From positions 24,830,681-24,894,680 of the forward strand of contig CM066994.1 of NCBI GenBank assembly GCA_033977485.1: a stretch of 64,000 bases of DNA. Direction: 5' to 3'. The DNA is from Hydrangea macrophylla. Lineage: Eukaryota; Streptophyta; Magnoliopsida; Cornales; Hydrangeaceae. This document shows positions 34,369 to 46,402 of this stretch, in pieces. The notes under the pieces are model-generated. The model searched no databases, was not told the DNA's origin, and was given only the letters and a program-made list of their open reading frames with translations. Made by a program: the position numbers and the translations under genes. The number at the start of each line of letters is the position of its first letter. Position 1 is the stretch's first letter.

Positions 34369-34927
34369 CTTAAAAAACACTTTAATATCCTATGCTTATA
34401 CCCAAATTTTACTTTAGACCCTTTACTTTTAATTGCAATACTTTGGGCCATATAGTTTCAATATTGTTTTAATTAAGGACAACTTACAACACCATCAGAA
34501 AAAAAAGACAAAAAAGCTCATTTTGGCGCCAAAATATGCGAGCCTTTTAAGTTTTCCTCCATTTAACAGAACATGTGTACAAATACTTATATACATACGA
34601 TATACATATATGACCAACAAAGAAAATAGTGAAACAGAGAGAGTAAGACCCAGAAATAGGGCAAAGTCAAGTGATGGCAACATCTAATAACTTCACTCAA
34701 TTGATTGGAACATGGAAGTACTATTGTGATTGTGGGCGATGGACTAAAACTTAAAAGACACATGATTTGGCTCTAAAATGAGCTTTTTTGTCCTTTTCTC
34801 CTGACGGTGTTACAAATTGTCCTTAATTAAAGCAATACTAAAACTATAAGACCCAAATGTTATAATTCAAAATAAAAGACCCAAAATAAATTTAGGTATA
34901 AATACAGAGTACTAAAGTATTTTTAAG
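34369..34927. mobile_element. Long-inverted-repeat element, ~560 bp
   Basis: Arms of about 150 bp: CTTAAAAAACACTTTA ... AAGCTCATTTTGG at the left reappear inverted at the right (AAAATGAGCTTTTTTGTCC ... TATTTTTAAG). The loop is about 230 bp. TTCTAAC occurs just outside both ends, a possible degraded TSD. Different arm sequence but same style as 33750-34183. The transcript would fold into a long hairpin. Confidence 0.8.
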
Positions 34928-36026
34928 TCTTCTAACAAAATACATATCCATATTGCTGTGAACTCTTACATAAAAAAATAAAAAAAATAAAAAAAGTGGC
35001 TGTCGAACCAGCAGGGTACACATGTATTGAACTGTTTGAACATCCCTTCCTAAAAATAAAACATCCATTTCTTGGGAATATTCAAATCTATCATCTCAAT
35101 TGTGGGACACAATTTCCAATTGTTCTTTTGCAGTTTGTCTTTTGCTAAACTCCCTATTTTTCAAGTTTCTACGACTATGATGCTTGTTAGATCATCCTTA
35201 TGCAAGAGTTAGGGTGTGTTTGATAATTCAATTAAATAATAAAAATAAAATTTTTTAGTATTTATTTTTTTCAGTGAATTTGATAACGTACCACTTAATT
35301 GAAAAAGCAGTCAAAAAATCACTAAAAACTTTAAGTAAAAAATTTCTACTGAAAATAATCCCTGAGTGCAGTCTATTTTAGTACTTGTAAAACTGTTTTC
35401 AGTATTACAAGATAAATCGCTTAAATTTTTTGCACTTAATTTAGCACATAATTTTCAATACTTAATTTCAGTTTTATCAAACACACCCTTAGTCTTATGC
35501 ACCAGTCAGTCTTATGAGATAATGTGTGGCCCCACAGGAATATATTCAACGGTCAGAATTCTCTTGATCACAATATTCATTGATGAAAGGCCGAATTATT
35601 TCGAACCCAACCCTTTTACCACTTGTCACTTCGGGAGAATACTGGATTTTGAATTGGGATTGGAATCACATGAAGACTCAAAAGTGGAGGTCAATTTTCA
35701 CATAAATTTTTAAGTAACTTGAGGGTATCACTCAAAACTGGAGATCTTAGGCAAGTTGAGGGTATCATCGTAGCAAACTAATATGAATTATATCCAAATA
35801 ATCCACTAATGTTGGTTGTGGGCTCCACATTGAATTTACTACCGGGCTTCGACAGTATGACGCAAAGACCTACCAACCACTAGATCACTCTAAAGGGCAT
35901 GAGAAGCTGATTCTTCAGACTTTCAAATCTTTTGATAAAATTTCTCCAAAACTGTGTAACATTATGAAATGATCATAAAACTACCCAACCACACAACTAT
36001 TTGAATGAATCAACTATGTAAACTTA
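34928..36026. other. Intergenic sequence around a MITE
   Basis: Apart from the MITE at 35212-35488 and an A-rich tract at 34971-34997, nothing is recognised. The ORF at 35366 runs over the MITE and is chance. Confidence 0.55.
35212..35488. mobile_element. Tourist-like MITE, 277 bp, TSD TTA
   Basis: Perfect 15-bp inverted ends GGGTGTGTTTGATAA / TTATCAAACACACCC, flanked by TTA at 35209-35211 and 35489-35491. A truncated relative lies at 1643-1837. Confidence 0.9.
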
Positions 36027-36185
36027 CAAATTTTCCAATTCACATTTTCAACTATCAACTATCAAAATTATGCACAAATTCTCAATTCACCTATTACCCT
36101 ATTCACATATTCACAAATTCATTAAATAAAAAATTCACAAATTTCCCAATTGAAACAAGCTCTAGTTTGAAAACAAATTCTAAAC
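36027..36185. repeat. Direct repeat A, left flank of the CACTA element; copy at 59432-59590
   Basis: About 160 bp (ACAAATT.TCCAATTCACAT ... GAAAACAAATTCTAAAC) recurs near-identically at 59432-59590, beyond the CACTA element and a truncated LTR. The far copy continues CCCTAATCAACAAATT without interruption. Confidence 0.9.
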
Positions 36186-36199
36186 CACTACAACAAAAA

Positions 36200-36935
36200 T
36201 GAGTTTAGGCGACAAAACATGGCGAGGACATATAAATTTCCTCGCCAAAAGTACAGTTTTGACGAGAAAATTATATTTTGTCGCCAAAAGGCTTGAAAGG
36301 CATGCACATTTGGCGATAAAAGTCTTATTTCCTCGACTAAAGTGTCAATTTAGACGAGAAAAATAAATTTTCTCGCCAAAAGTAAGTCTCTGGCGACAAA
36401 ATATTATTTTCCTCGCTAATAGTGAAGTCTCTGGCAACAAAAAATAAATTTCCTCGCCTAAAGTGTCAATTTTGACGAGAAAATTATATTTTCTCGCCTA
36501 AAGTGAAGTCCCTGGCGACGAAATATAATTTTTCTCGCCTAAGAAAGTTCAAAAAATAATATTTTTCCCCTTTTATTTGGTGATGAAATCCATTTCCCCG
36601 CCAATAGTGTCAAAGGTGGTGAGGAACTATAATTTCCATGCCAAAAGTAAAGTTATTACGACGAAAGTTTTTTTCCTCACCTAAAGTGTGTGTTTTGGCG
36701 TCTAAAGTGAAGTCCTTGGTGATGAAACTAATTTTCTCCGCCTAAAGTGAGGTCTAAAAATCTATTTTCCCATTTCTTTGGCGACGAAATAAATTTCTTG
36801 CCAAATTCTCAATGATGGCGAGGAAATATACAATTTTCTCCCCAATAGTGTTATATTTGGGCATAACATTAAGTCTAAAAAAAATAGTGAGAAATATTAT
36901 TTGGTGACAAAGTACATTTTCTTGCCAAAACAGGT
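36200..36935. repeat. CACTA left subterminal repeat field
   Basis: Many copies of a short palindromic unit built from TGGCGA(C/G)GAAAT and its inverse ATTTCCTCGCCA, with direct and inverted copies alternating every few dozen bases. In En/Spm, subterminal repeats are the binding sites of the TNPA-type protein; by analogy these are likely transposase-binding sites. Confidence 0.88.
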
Positions 36936-37156
36936 TTAAAATTCACTGAACTAGAGGTTCCAACAGTAATTTGAGCTTCTTTTTAAGCTGGCATCTATTT
37001 TTTTTTTAAAAAAAATTAAATTTTAGCAAGTAATTTGACTATAGTTTAATGCATTTAAAATTAAAATGGGATAGGTTATCAAAAAAAAATATTTAAAATG
37101 GGATAGTTATGAAAAGCTTCTTTATAATATTTTGTTATTTATTTATTTATTTATTT

Positions 37157-37280
37157 GAGTAATGATATGCAATATAGTGGGACCAATTAAATTTTGATTG
37201 GAAGTTGTCTACCTGGTCCCACTGCCACATCATTTTAGAAGCACTCTTGGGATAGAAATTTGAGAAGTATAGCATTACTC
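37157..37280. mobile_element. Mutator-type MITE, 124 bp, probable 9-bp TSD
   Basis: Ends GAGTAATGATAT and ATAGCATTACTC are inverted; flanks TATTTATTT (37148-37156) and TATTAATTT (37281-37289) match at 8 of 9. The interior has GTGGGACCA/TGGTCCCAC inverted. Confidence 0.78.
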
Positions 37281-37367
37281 TATTAATTTTGGAGTGTATT
37301 GAGTAGAAGTTTTTACTTGTAATTTTTACGAATGAAAATCATTGAAAAATGAAAGAAAGTGTCAAAA

Positions 37368-37700
37368 TTGACTGTACAAAGGCAATGAAACCCAAAATTA
37401 GCCCCCATAGAGATTAAGTGTTAAAAATTAGCCCCACATAGGTGGGCTAAATGACAACATTATTTCCACATAGAGGATTAACCCCAAAATTAACCTCACA
37501 AACGGGGCTAAATATTAATATGTTTGGTCAATTTATGAGTTTTCATCAGTTTTGAGAAAAATCTTAACAATTTCACTTTTGTCAGAAACCACAAGGAGTT
37601 AAGTGTCCACTTTTGAACCACAAGGGGTTAAGTGTCCACTTTTGAACCACATAGAGTAAAGTGAAAATGGACCTAAACATAGGGGTAAAATTTATTTAAC
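37368..37700. mobile_element. Fragment of long-inverted-repeat element (family of 26948-27446)
   Basis: Shares CCCCAAAATTA.CCTCACAAA, the AGCCCCACATAGGTGGG-type units and the right arm of that element; the left arm is missing. A 31-bp unit (AAGTGTCCACTTTTGAACCAC with neighbours) is tandemly doubled near 37600-37650. Confidence 0.75.
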
Positions 37701-37730
37701 CTTATTATAAACATCAATACAAAAACAACA

Positions 37731-37894
37731 ATGATAGGCATACACACCAAACGACACACTGTGCTTTAAATGCATGTACTCTATGCTGTTTGAATTTTTT
37801 TACACTTTTCTGTGTATCACTAACACAGCACAGGGTACATACATTTAAAGCTGATGTGTGATTTAGTGTGTGGTCTAGTGTGTATCCCTATCAT
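37731..37894. mobile_element. Hairpin MITE, ~164 bp
   Basis: Inverted ends ATGATAGGCATACACAC and GTGTGTATCCCTATCAT, with further inversion of CTTTAAATGCATGTA/TACATACATTTAAAG inward. No clear TSD. Confidence 0.75.
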
Positions 37895-38258
37895 TTTTTA
37901 TACAAAAAATCTCACTTTGAAGTCCTAACCATTCTTTACCAAAAAAAAAAAAAAAAAGTCTTAACCATTGGAAGTATAAACACTCCTAGCCAAATAAGAG
38001 GCCAAAAGACCCTACACTCCAATACCAACGTTTCCAACAGAGGAAACAAAGAACGCCCCCAAATCTATCAAACCTATACCCAGTGGCTAACCCCCAAAAT
38101 ACAATCTGAAGACAAGGTTTCTAGTTTTTTTTATTTCTATTACGTTTAATTTATCTTTTGTTTTTCTTCAATCAAATACACAATCCAAATAAATCCTTCA
38201 AATTTCAACACATTTTGGTAAGAAACCAGATTTTCTCTCCTAAAGGGAAGATTGCATT

Positions 38259-38470
38259 AAATCCCACAATGCGCGCGAAATCTGAGTTTGATGATATCTC
38301 TTTGCCGCTCGTCTCTGTGAATATACAATTGACGAACAAACCCAACCCATATCAAGGCCTCTTGCACGAGAGACGATCCTACCAAGCCGCTGACCGTACC
38401 TCACCGCACCACCGACGTCGACCACCTCGCTGCTCTGCCATTTCTCTCTTCCATCAACTGTATGTTTCCC
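38259..38470 (+). promoter_or_regulatory. Possible CACTA promoter / 5' exon
   Basis: A local GC- and CpG-rich island (GCGCGCGAAATC, CCGACGTCGACCACC) in AT-rich DNA, lying between the subterminal repeats and the transposase genes. A first non-coding exon or promoter of the transposase transcript is a reasonable guess; captured host sequence is the alternative. ORFs of about 90-115 codons on both strands show no known motif. Confidence 0.35.
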
Positions 38471-38700
38471 CTTCTCTCTCTGTATGTATGCACATATATT
38501 AATCAAGGAACCAGTTTAATTCTATAATTGTTTTCTATTCATCTATATTCATAGTGATATGAACACTGTGATTAGGGTTCTGATTAGGTTCGATCAATTT
38601 TAAAAGAATTTGTCTTGACCAATTTTCTGCCCTATTTGTAGTAGAAATTAACAAGGTTGTTGCTTTGATTGGAGAATAATGGAAACGATGTGGACATTTT

Positions 38701-41624
38701 TGTCACGCCCCGACGTAGCATAAATAAGGAAAGCGTTTAATTTCCTTTATGGACCCGTAGGTCGCGACAGTTTGAAGGATCGATTCCGTCCCAAACGTCT
38801 AACAACAAAAATAATAATCAGAGCAGAGCAATCAAGGCTTATAAAATTTTTCTAACTTATTACATATTACAGCACGGGGTCATCTAAAGGCACAGACCGC
38901 CTTAAAATAAAACAATAACTTAGTGTCTATTACAGTCATCCTTATAAAACAAACAGTTTAAAACTTAAAACATATAACTTAAAGCATATAATCAATAAAC
39001 AGTTTTCTCATTCCAAAGGCAGCCATTCTCAGTTAGCGTAGTCATAAGGTCCTTCCTGATCATAACCTGAAAAGCCTGAACACGAATATCCAGGACGCAT
39101 CAACGTCGTTAGCTTCAAGAAGCTGGTGAGTATTAAAAACATAGCTTTGAATGTAAATCATACCCATTTACCTTTTTCCATTTTCAATTTGTAAAAATCA
39201 ATAGTTTGACCATAGAGAGAATTTAATTTGTAAAACAATGAGGAACATGTTGAAAGTCATTCATTCATAAAGCATATGATCGTGTATGAGACAATGCACC
39301 ACACTCATCTTGCCGACTCTTTTCTCTCGACAGACACAACAACCCACTATCTTACTCCTGTTATCTTTGAAACACTAAGATAGCCACACTTTAGCAACGG
39401 GGCGCCAGGGAGTGTCCAGTTTGCCTCACACTTTGGTCCGGGGTACCAGGGAGTGTCCATTGCCTCACACTTTGAATACCTAAACCGCCATGCAAATACC
39501 GGAGCAACCTCACGCAGTATCTAGACTCGGGTGTCAGGGAGTGTCCGTAGGCCACACTTTAGCACTACCATGGGTGCCAGTGAGTGTCCAAGTTCGGCGT
39601 CACACACTTTAACACTTCCATGGGCATCAGGGAGTGTCCATATTTGCCACCGTCGCATTTCAAAGATACCCTCACAGCAATCTCAACCACAACCGCAATC
39701 TCAATCTCAACCACCAACACAATCTCAATCTCAATCTCATACTCTTTCCACACTACCATTACTCTTTTCCACACTGACTGACACCCACATGTATGTACCG
39801 CTGACTCCATATGAATGACATGGACTTAAACATAAAGTAAATCGCTGAATTAAAGGAATAACGCACGTACGGGGATTGATAACTTGTAATTCATTGTTTT
39901 GATCATTTAAACATAACCAAAAAGGATTCTGCTTTAGTAAATTTCCCAAACAGTACACAAACAGTATATAAATTTTATCCCAAACAGAACCTTATCACAA
40001 AACAAGCAAAATTGGAAACTGCCAGAGGTCGTGCGCGCGGGCCGCTAGCGCGAAGGGTCGCTCGCGCGATATGCCTAATTTTCATTTTATATATAAACTT
40101 TTCTGTCTGCCTGAACAAGCCAAGGTCGCGCGCGCGGATCGCTCGCGCGAAAGGTCCCTCGCGCGACCCTCGCTCGCGCGACCTGCCTAAATTTCATTAT
40201 ATATATATAAACTCTTCTGTCTGCCTGGGGAAACGAGGATCGCGCGCGCGGGCCGCTCGCGCGATCTTCGCGCGCGCGATCGTGGCGCGAGTTTTTACTG
40301 AGGCTTCATCTTCTTCGCAGAAACTGCTCTGTTTCAGATTTCAAGGTCTAATTTGACCCATTTTCAATTCTAGAACCTCCTAGGCCTTATTATATATGAT
40401 TCTCTTTGTTTTTCAACAAGGATTAAGAATCCAAAACCTATTTAACATGATTCAATCTATAGCTCTCCCATTTTATGAAATTTTAATAGATGACAAAATT
40501 TTATTTTCAATATACTTTATGGTATGAACAAATTAGGCTCTATAACTTGAACTGTATACTCTATATACTATAATCTTTGATATTCAACTCTGAAAACAAA
40601 TTTAGATTAAGTTTTGAAAATCTTGATTTCAAGCTATGAAATTCATACATGAAATCAACCATGGTGTTTTACAAAATTAAGCAAATACACAGTAACTAAA
40701 CATGTAATTACATTCTTAGTGAGTTAGTAATACTCATTGAGATTAAGAGGTGAAGTAATTGTTGAGAAAGAAAGACCAAATAAGAATCCAATCGCAAGCT
40801 TGAAAGCTATGGTGATTAAGCTTCTCTCTCTAAAATTTTGAAAGCAAACTCGCACTCTACTCTCTGTGTTTGTATAGTGCAGAATGTGTGCAAACTTTGA
40901 GCTGTGTGAATGAAGAAGTGTATGAGAGCATATATATAGAGGATCACTTGAGGAACTTGGGCTCCAAGAACCACCTCTCTCACTCAACAAATGGTTTTGA
41001 TTTTTCATTTAACTAAAGGCTATATATACACTGATATTTACATACGTATTGATATATGCACAGATGAGTATTAACTCATCTGCTATCCAAGAGCCAAGTA
41101 TAGGCTAGTATAGGGGTCAATAAAGATTTATGTTGTTTGGCAATTTGGCTTTTGGCACAAAAATAACACACACATGGTCTAGTCTACCCAAACAAGGCTT
41201 AAGGCAATCATTAGTTGCCTTAAATAGATATAAAGCAATTGTCCAAATCAGTCACTTCCAAATTCTGTGGAAGTTCACATAGCGTGGACAGTTTTGAACA
41301 TAAACTGGTATTTTCGTGGCGCGGTGTTCGTCACAAAAATACGGAAAATTCATTTTAACGTAAGAAATGGTTTTCTGGTTTTAAAAATACTGTTTGAGTC
41401 AAAAGGAAATATTTCCACCGTCTTTGGAATACAGATTTGAAATCCAACACAGGTATTGCTAAATTTACAGAAATTGCAGTTTTGACCCCAACAATAATTT
41501 TAATAGCAATTGAAACAAGAATTTAAAGTTTAACACATGGAAAATAGAAACTAAATAAGACTAGAAATACAGATTAAATATGATAATGTCAAATTAAAAT
41601 TAAATGCAAATGCAGGTTATTACA
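38701..41624 (-). repeat. Tekay 3' LTR, 2924 bp
   Basis: TGTCACGCCC...TTATTACA on the plus strand. Contains a (CAGGGAGTGTCC...CACACTTT) minisatellite (39400-39650), an (ATCTCA)n tract (39690-39750) and three GC-rich CGCGCG/CTCGCGCGA blocks (40024-40300). Apparent ORFs inside are repeated in the other LTR and are not genes. Confidence 0.95.
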
Positions 41625-41669
41625 TCCTTCCTCCCTTAAACAGGATTTCGTCCCCGAAATCAAGACTAA

Positions 41670-44600
41670 CTAGTCTTGAAACAACTCCGGGTACTTCTTC
41701 CTCATATCAGCTTCAACTTCCCACGAGGCTTCGTTCTCGTCATGGTGATTCCACTGAACTTTCACTAATGGGATATCCTTATTCCTCAACTTCTTGATAC
41801 TCTGATCCAGAATCTTCACAGGTCTCTCCTTGTAAGAAACGTTATGACTCGTCTCAATATCGTCATAACTAACCACGTGCGAGGGGTCGCGTATGTACTT
41901 TCTCAGCATACTCACGTGAAACACGTTGTAAACCCCAGACATCTTCGGTGGTAGCGCCAGTCGATAAGCTACTTTCCCAACACGCTCCAAAATCTCGAAC
42001 GGCCCAATGAAACGTGGAGCTAACTTTCCTCTCTTGAGACCGAAGCGTACTACTCCTCGGGTTGGTGAAACTTTAAGGAGTACGTGATCTCCAACACTGA
42101 ATTCCAAATCTTTCCGGCGTCGATCAGCATAACTCTTATACCGGCTCTGAGCGGTTCTCATTCTTTCCTTGACCAAAGAAATCTTCTCGTTGGTTTCTCA
42201 AACCAAATCTGGTCCCAACAACTTCGTGTCACCAACCTCTGCCCAACACAAAGGAGAACGGCATGGTCGTCCGTACAATGCTTCGAACGGAGCCATCCCG
42301 ATACTCGTGTGATAACTGTTATTATAGGAAAATTCAACCAACGATAAGTGTGTTTCCCAAGATTCTTCAAAATCGATCACATAAGCCCTAAACATATCCT
42401 CCATGATCTGATTAACACGCTCAGTTTGTCCATCTGTCTGAGGGTGAAAAGCAGTGCTCATCTTGAGCGAGGTTCCCATAGCTTCTTGCAGACTTTCCCA
42501 AAATCCAGAGGTAAAACGTGCGTCACGATCTGACACAATCGACACAGGTGCACCGGGAAGTCGCACAACTTGTTGTATGTACATCCGGCTCATCTTTTCC
42601 ACCGGGTATGTCATACTATAAGCAATGAAGTGTGCCGATTTTGTCAATCGATCCACAATTATCCAGATAGAGTCATGATTCTGTTGAGATCGAGGCAATC
42701 CTACTACAAAATCCATGGTTATGTGCTCCCACTTCCAACCAGGAATAGGCAGCGGTTGCAACAATCCTGACGGTCTCTGATGCTCAGCTTTGACTTGTTG
42801 ACACGTCAAACACTTGGATACGAATTCGGCCACGTCCTTCTTCATACCTTCCCACCAGAAATTTCTCTTCAAATCTTTGTACATTTTCGTTCCTCCTGGG
42901 TGAACTGTATACCTTGACTTATGTACTTCTTCCAGGATATCCTTCCTTAGCTCACCATAATCTGGCACACATAATCTCTCTCTGCACCGATATCCTCCAT
43001 CGATACCCACCTTCCATTCTGTCGGGTCGTTTTCTGACATCTTCACGAACCATGTCTGAAACTTCTCATCTTCTTTCTAAGCTCCAATAATGCGATCGAT
43101 AAGAACATGCTGTAGGATAAGACATCCAAAAAGTTGTCCTCCTTCTTCAGCACTCTGTACATCGAACTCCGCCAACGTCTCCAATGCTCGCCATTCTCTA
43201 ACCATTAAGGTGGCGATCGTCTCACGAGTCTGTCGACTCAAAGCATCGGCGACCACATTAGCTTTACCGGGGTAGTATTCTAACGTGAAGTCGTAATCTT
43301 TGATCAGCTCCATCCATCTGCGTTGCCTCATGTTCAATTCTTTCTGTGTGAACAAATTTTTTAGGCTCTTGTAATCAGAGAACAAATCAAACTTCTCACC
43401 ATAGAGATAGTGTCTCTAAATCTTGAGTGCAAATACCACTGCCGCCAACTCCAAATCGTGAATGGGATAGTTCAACTCATTCGGCTTCAGCTGTCTGGAT
43501 CCGTAAGCGATAACTCTACCATCTTGCATAAGTACACACCCTAACCCTTGATATGACGCATCACTAAAAATAGTGAACTTCTCATCAGGCTTGGGTATTG
43601 CTAGTACCGGCACGGTAGTGAGTCTCTCTTTCAACTCTAGAAAGGCTCGCTCATGCTTCTCTGTCCACTCGAACTTCAAATTCTTCTTCGTCAACCCAGT
43701 CAATGGTGCCGCTATTTTAGAGAATCCCTCAACGAATCTCCGGTAATAGCCGGCGAGCCCAAGAAAACTTCGAACTTCTGTAGGGTTGCTCGGCCTAACC
43801 CAGTTTGACACAGCATCGGTCTTGGATGAATTCACTGAAATTCCTTGAGATGACACCCTGTGTCCCAAAAATTTCACTTCTTGCAACCAGAACTCACACT
43901 TACTGAATTTGGCATACAACTGATGATCCTTGAGTGTCTGCATCGCAATCCGTAGATGTTGCTCGTGTTCTTCTCCTGACTTAGAATAGATCAAAATATC
44001 ATCTATAAAGACGATGACAAACTGATCCAAATAAGGCTTGAACACTCTGTTCATCAAATCCATAAACACTACCGGGGCGTTCGTCATTCCAAATGGCATC
44101 ACCAGAAATTCATAATGACCATATCGGATTCTGAACGCAGTCTTAGGTATATCGTCCTTTCGTACCCTCAACTGATGATATCTCGACCTTAGGTCTATCT
44201 TGGAAAATGTAGTAGCTCCTTGTAGTTGATCAAACAAATCGTCAATCCGAGGTAAGGGATACTTGTTCTTGATAGTCACGCGGTTTAATTCTCTGTAGTC
44301 GATACACAGCCTGAGCGTTCCGTCCTTGTTCTTCACAAATAACACCGGTGCTCCCCAAGGCGATGTACTTGGACGTACAAAACCTAGGTTCTCGAGCTCT
44401 TGAACTTGTTCCTTCAATTCCAATAGTTCTGTGGGGGCCATTCTATAGGGAACCTTGGTGATCGGTACAGTACCCGATATAAGCTCAATACAGAACTCTA
44501 TACTTCTCTCGGGCGGCAAACCAGAAACGTCTTGAAATACTTCTTCGAAGTCCTTGACTATAGGTATAGATGAAGCTGTCACCTCTGTACTGACGACTTC

Positions 44601-46142
44601 GATGTTGGCTAAACATCTCGTGAGGAACATATCTCCCGAAGGGTTACATTGAAAATCAAAGGGTTGATTCTCGTTGTCGGAGAATGTGATTCTCTTCCTC
44701 GCACAATCCAACTTCACTTGATTCTGTGAGAGCCAATCCATTCCTAGGATTATGTCGAACTCCTTCATCGATAGGACAATCAACCTTGCCGGGATTTCAC
44801 GGTCTCTTAACCGTAAGGGACAATCCTTGCACACGTGTCCTAATCTGACTGCAGCTCCTAATGGTGATGTAGCCTTCAAAGCTTTCTCTAAGCGATGATG
44901 TAAGATACCCAATCTCCGAATTGTATTAACAGATATGAATGATAGAGCAGCACCCGTATTAAATAACACTTTAACATGGGAGTTAAATAGAGTTAATGTA
45001 CCTTCCACTGCTTGCTGATCAGGTTGAGCTTTTCCATAATCTCCTTCTTCGTACACAGTTCCATCATATCCAGCGGCATCAGGAATAACAGCATTCAAGC
45101 GAGTCTGACCCTGTTGACCATAAGTCACCTGCTTAGGAGCAGTGCAGAACCTACTGATGTGACCTGGTTCACCACAGTTGAAGCAGACTATTCCTTGCTG
45201 AGCAGCACGCCTTGGTGCCTTGCAATCTCGAGCTAGATGACCAGGGTTGCCACAGTTGAAGCACTTTCTACTACTACTTCCTTCTCCTACTCGGGGTTGA
45301 GTCGGATAGGTAATAGCCTGGGTCTTCTTGCTCCCATCGAAATTCCTCTTCTGCCCTTGGGTACGATTCATTGGTGGTCTATTACCAAAATTACCCCTTT
45401 GAGGCGGTCAAAATTCAAATTGCTTATGGTTCACTCTAGCATCCTCTTCTAGATCGGTAGCCAAACCAACAAGTCCTTCAAACGATTTATCTAAGTGGCC
45501 GAGAGTCAGGCGGCGAATCTGCGGTGTCAGCCCTTGGTTATACTTCTGGATCTTCTTCTCTTCATTATCAACCAGGTGTGGAGCGAACCGAGATAGTCTT
45601 TTGAACTGTGTGGTGTACTCTTGCACCGACTTGGTTCCTTGCATCAGATCCATGAATTCTTTCTCTCTTCTGTGCCTCTCCGTAGCCGGGAAATACTTTT
45701 CCAGAAATCTCCCCTTGAACGCAGTCCACGTCATCCCCATTGCAGCTCCATTCCCGATAGTAGCTATAACTGAATCCCACCAATCTGCGACAGCATCGGT
45801 CAATTGAAACGTAGCCAATCTCCTCTTTTCCATCTCATTGCACTGGACAGCTTCGAACATACGGTCCATCTGTCTTAACCATTGTTCGGCCTTCCAGGGT
45901 TCTGCTGTACCCGCAAACTGCTCGGGCCTTAGTGCACTGAATCTCTCCAGCAATTTGTCTCCAGTTTGGCGGTCTCGTTGGTTTTCATTCTCATTACTAA
46001 CCCTTTCAAGACGTCTAATGAAAGCTTCAAATATTCCTGTGGGATCGGCGGCCTCAGGTGCTCCCTCGATTAAATTCCTGTTCCTCCTTAGTCCTCCGGC
46101 CATTCTATGCATGATAGTGATAGTAGAATGAGAAACATGCAT
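41670..46142 (-). pseudogene. Tekay gag-pol polyprotein, one frame, four stops
   Basis: Read from the ATG at 46142 (or the internal one preceding AGGLRRNRN) the single frame runs 1491 codons. Stops: TGA 45408-45410, TAG 43416-43418, TAG 43077-43079, TGA 42198-42200; no frameshift. Order: Retrotrans_gag (WLRQMDRMFEAV); two zinc knuckles ([28 protein letters not shown]); protease with NTGA instead of DTGA; reverse transcriptase with FIDDILIYS; RNase H ([14 protein letters not shown]); integrase zinc finger (HPGGTKMY, CLTC) and D, D, E (ITMDFVVGLP, SDRDARFTSG, TERVNQ); a GPF-type motif; chromodomain ending EEADMRKKYPEL-like. Apart from stops and the protease Asp it is well kept. The chromodomain presumably steers insertion to heterochromatin. 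Confidence 0.95.
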
Positions 46143-46402
46143 GCAACAGTACTATGAAGTAATTAAATGATGACAATATCCAAAAGAGTATATTATATAT
46201 ATAACTTCTTGTCAAGTTGATACAAAAAGCATGTATGGTCAGATCAATGCCTACCCTACCTGTATGGGTTAGGACGCATGCAAGAGTTAATGTTACAAAA
46301 ATGGGTCATTGCCCTACACTCTAATGCATGTAATTACAGTTGCAAAAAGAGATAGAGCTAATAGTCAAAACAGTCAATATATACAAGGCGATATCTAAAC
46401 GG

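Larger units (their letters stand above)
36936..38258. other. CACTA interior, left non-coding part, with MITEs
   Basis: It holds a Mutator-type MITE (37157-37280), a foldback fragment (37368-37700) and a hairpin MITE (37731-37894). The rest is AT-rich with no recognised gene. Confidence 0.7.

Noticed and set aside
34433..34687. ORFs in the loop of the inverted-repeat element at 34369-34927
   Set aside because: They cross the arm-loop border and have no recognisable product.
36200..36935. Regularly repeated palindromic units resembling a CRISPR array
   Set aside because: Spacing is irregular, units occur in both orientations, a matching field lies at the far end of a CACTA element, and the DNA is a plant genome.
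39531..39818. Overlapping ORFs on both strands in the Tekay LTR (also 48063-48308)
   Set aside because: They read through a minisatellite and an (ATCTCA)n tract in LTR sequence; repeated in both LTRs.
40012..40356. 114-codon Arg-rich ORF (and its twin at 48510)
   Set aside because: It is a translation of GC-rich CGCGCG repeats inside the Tekay LTR; low complexity and no homology.
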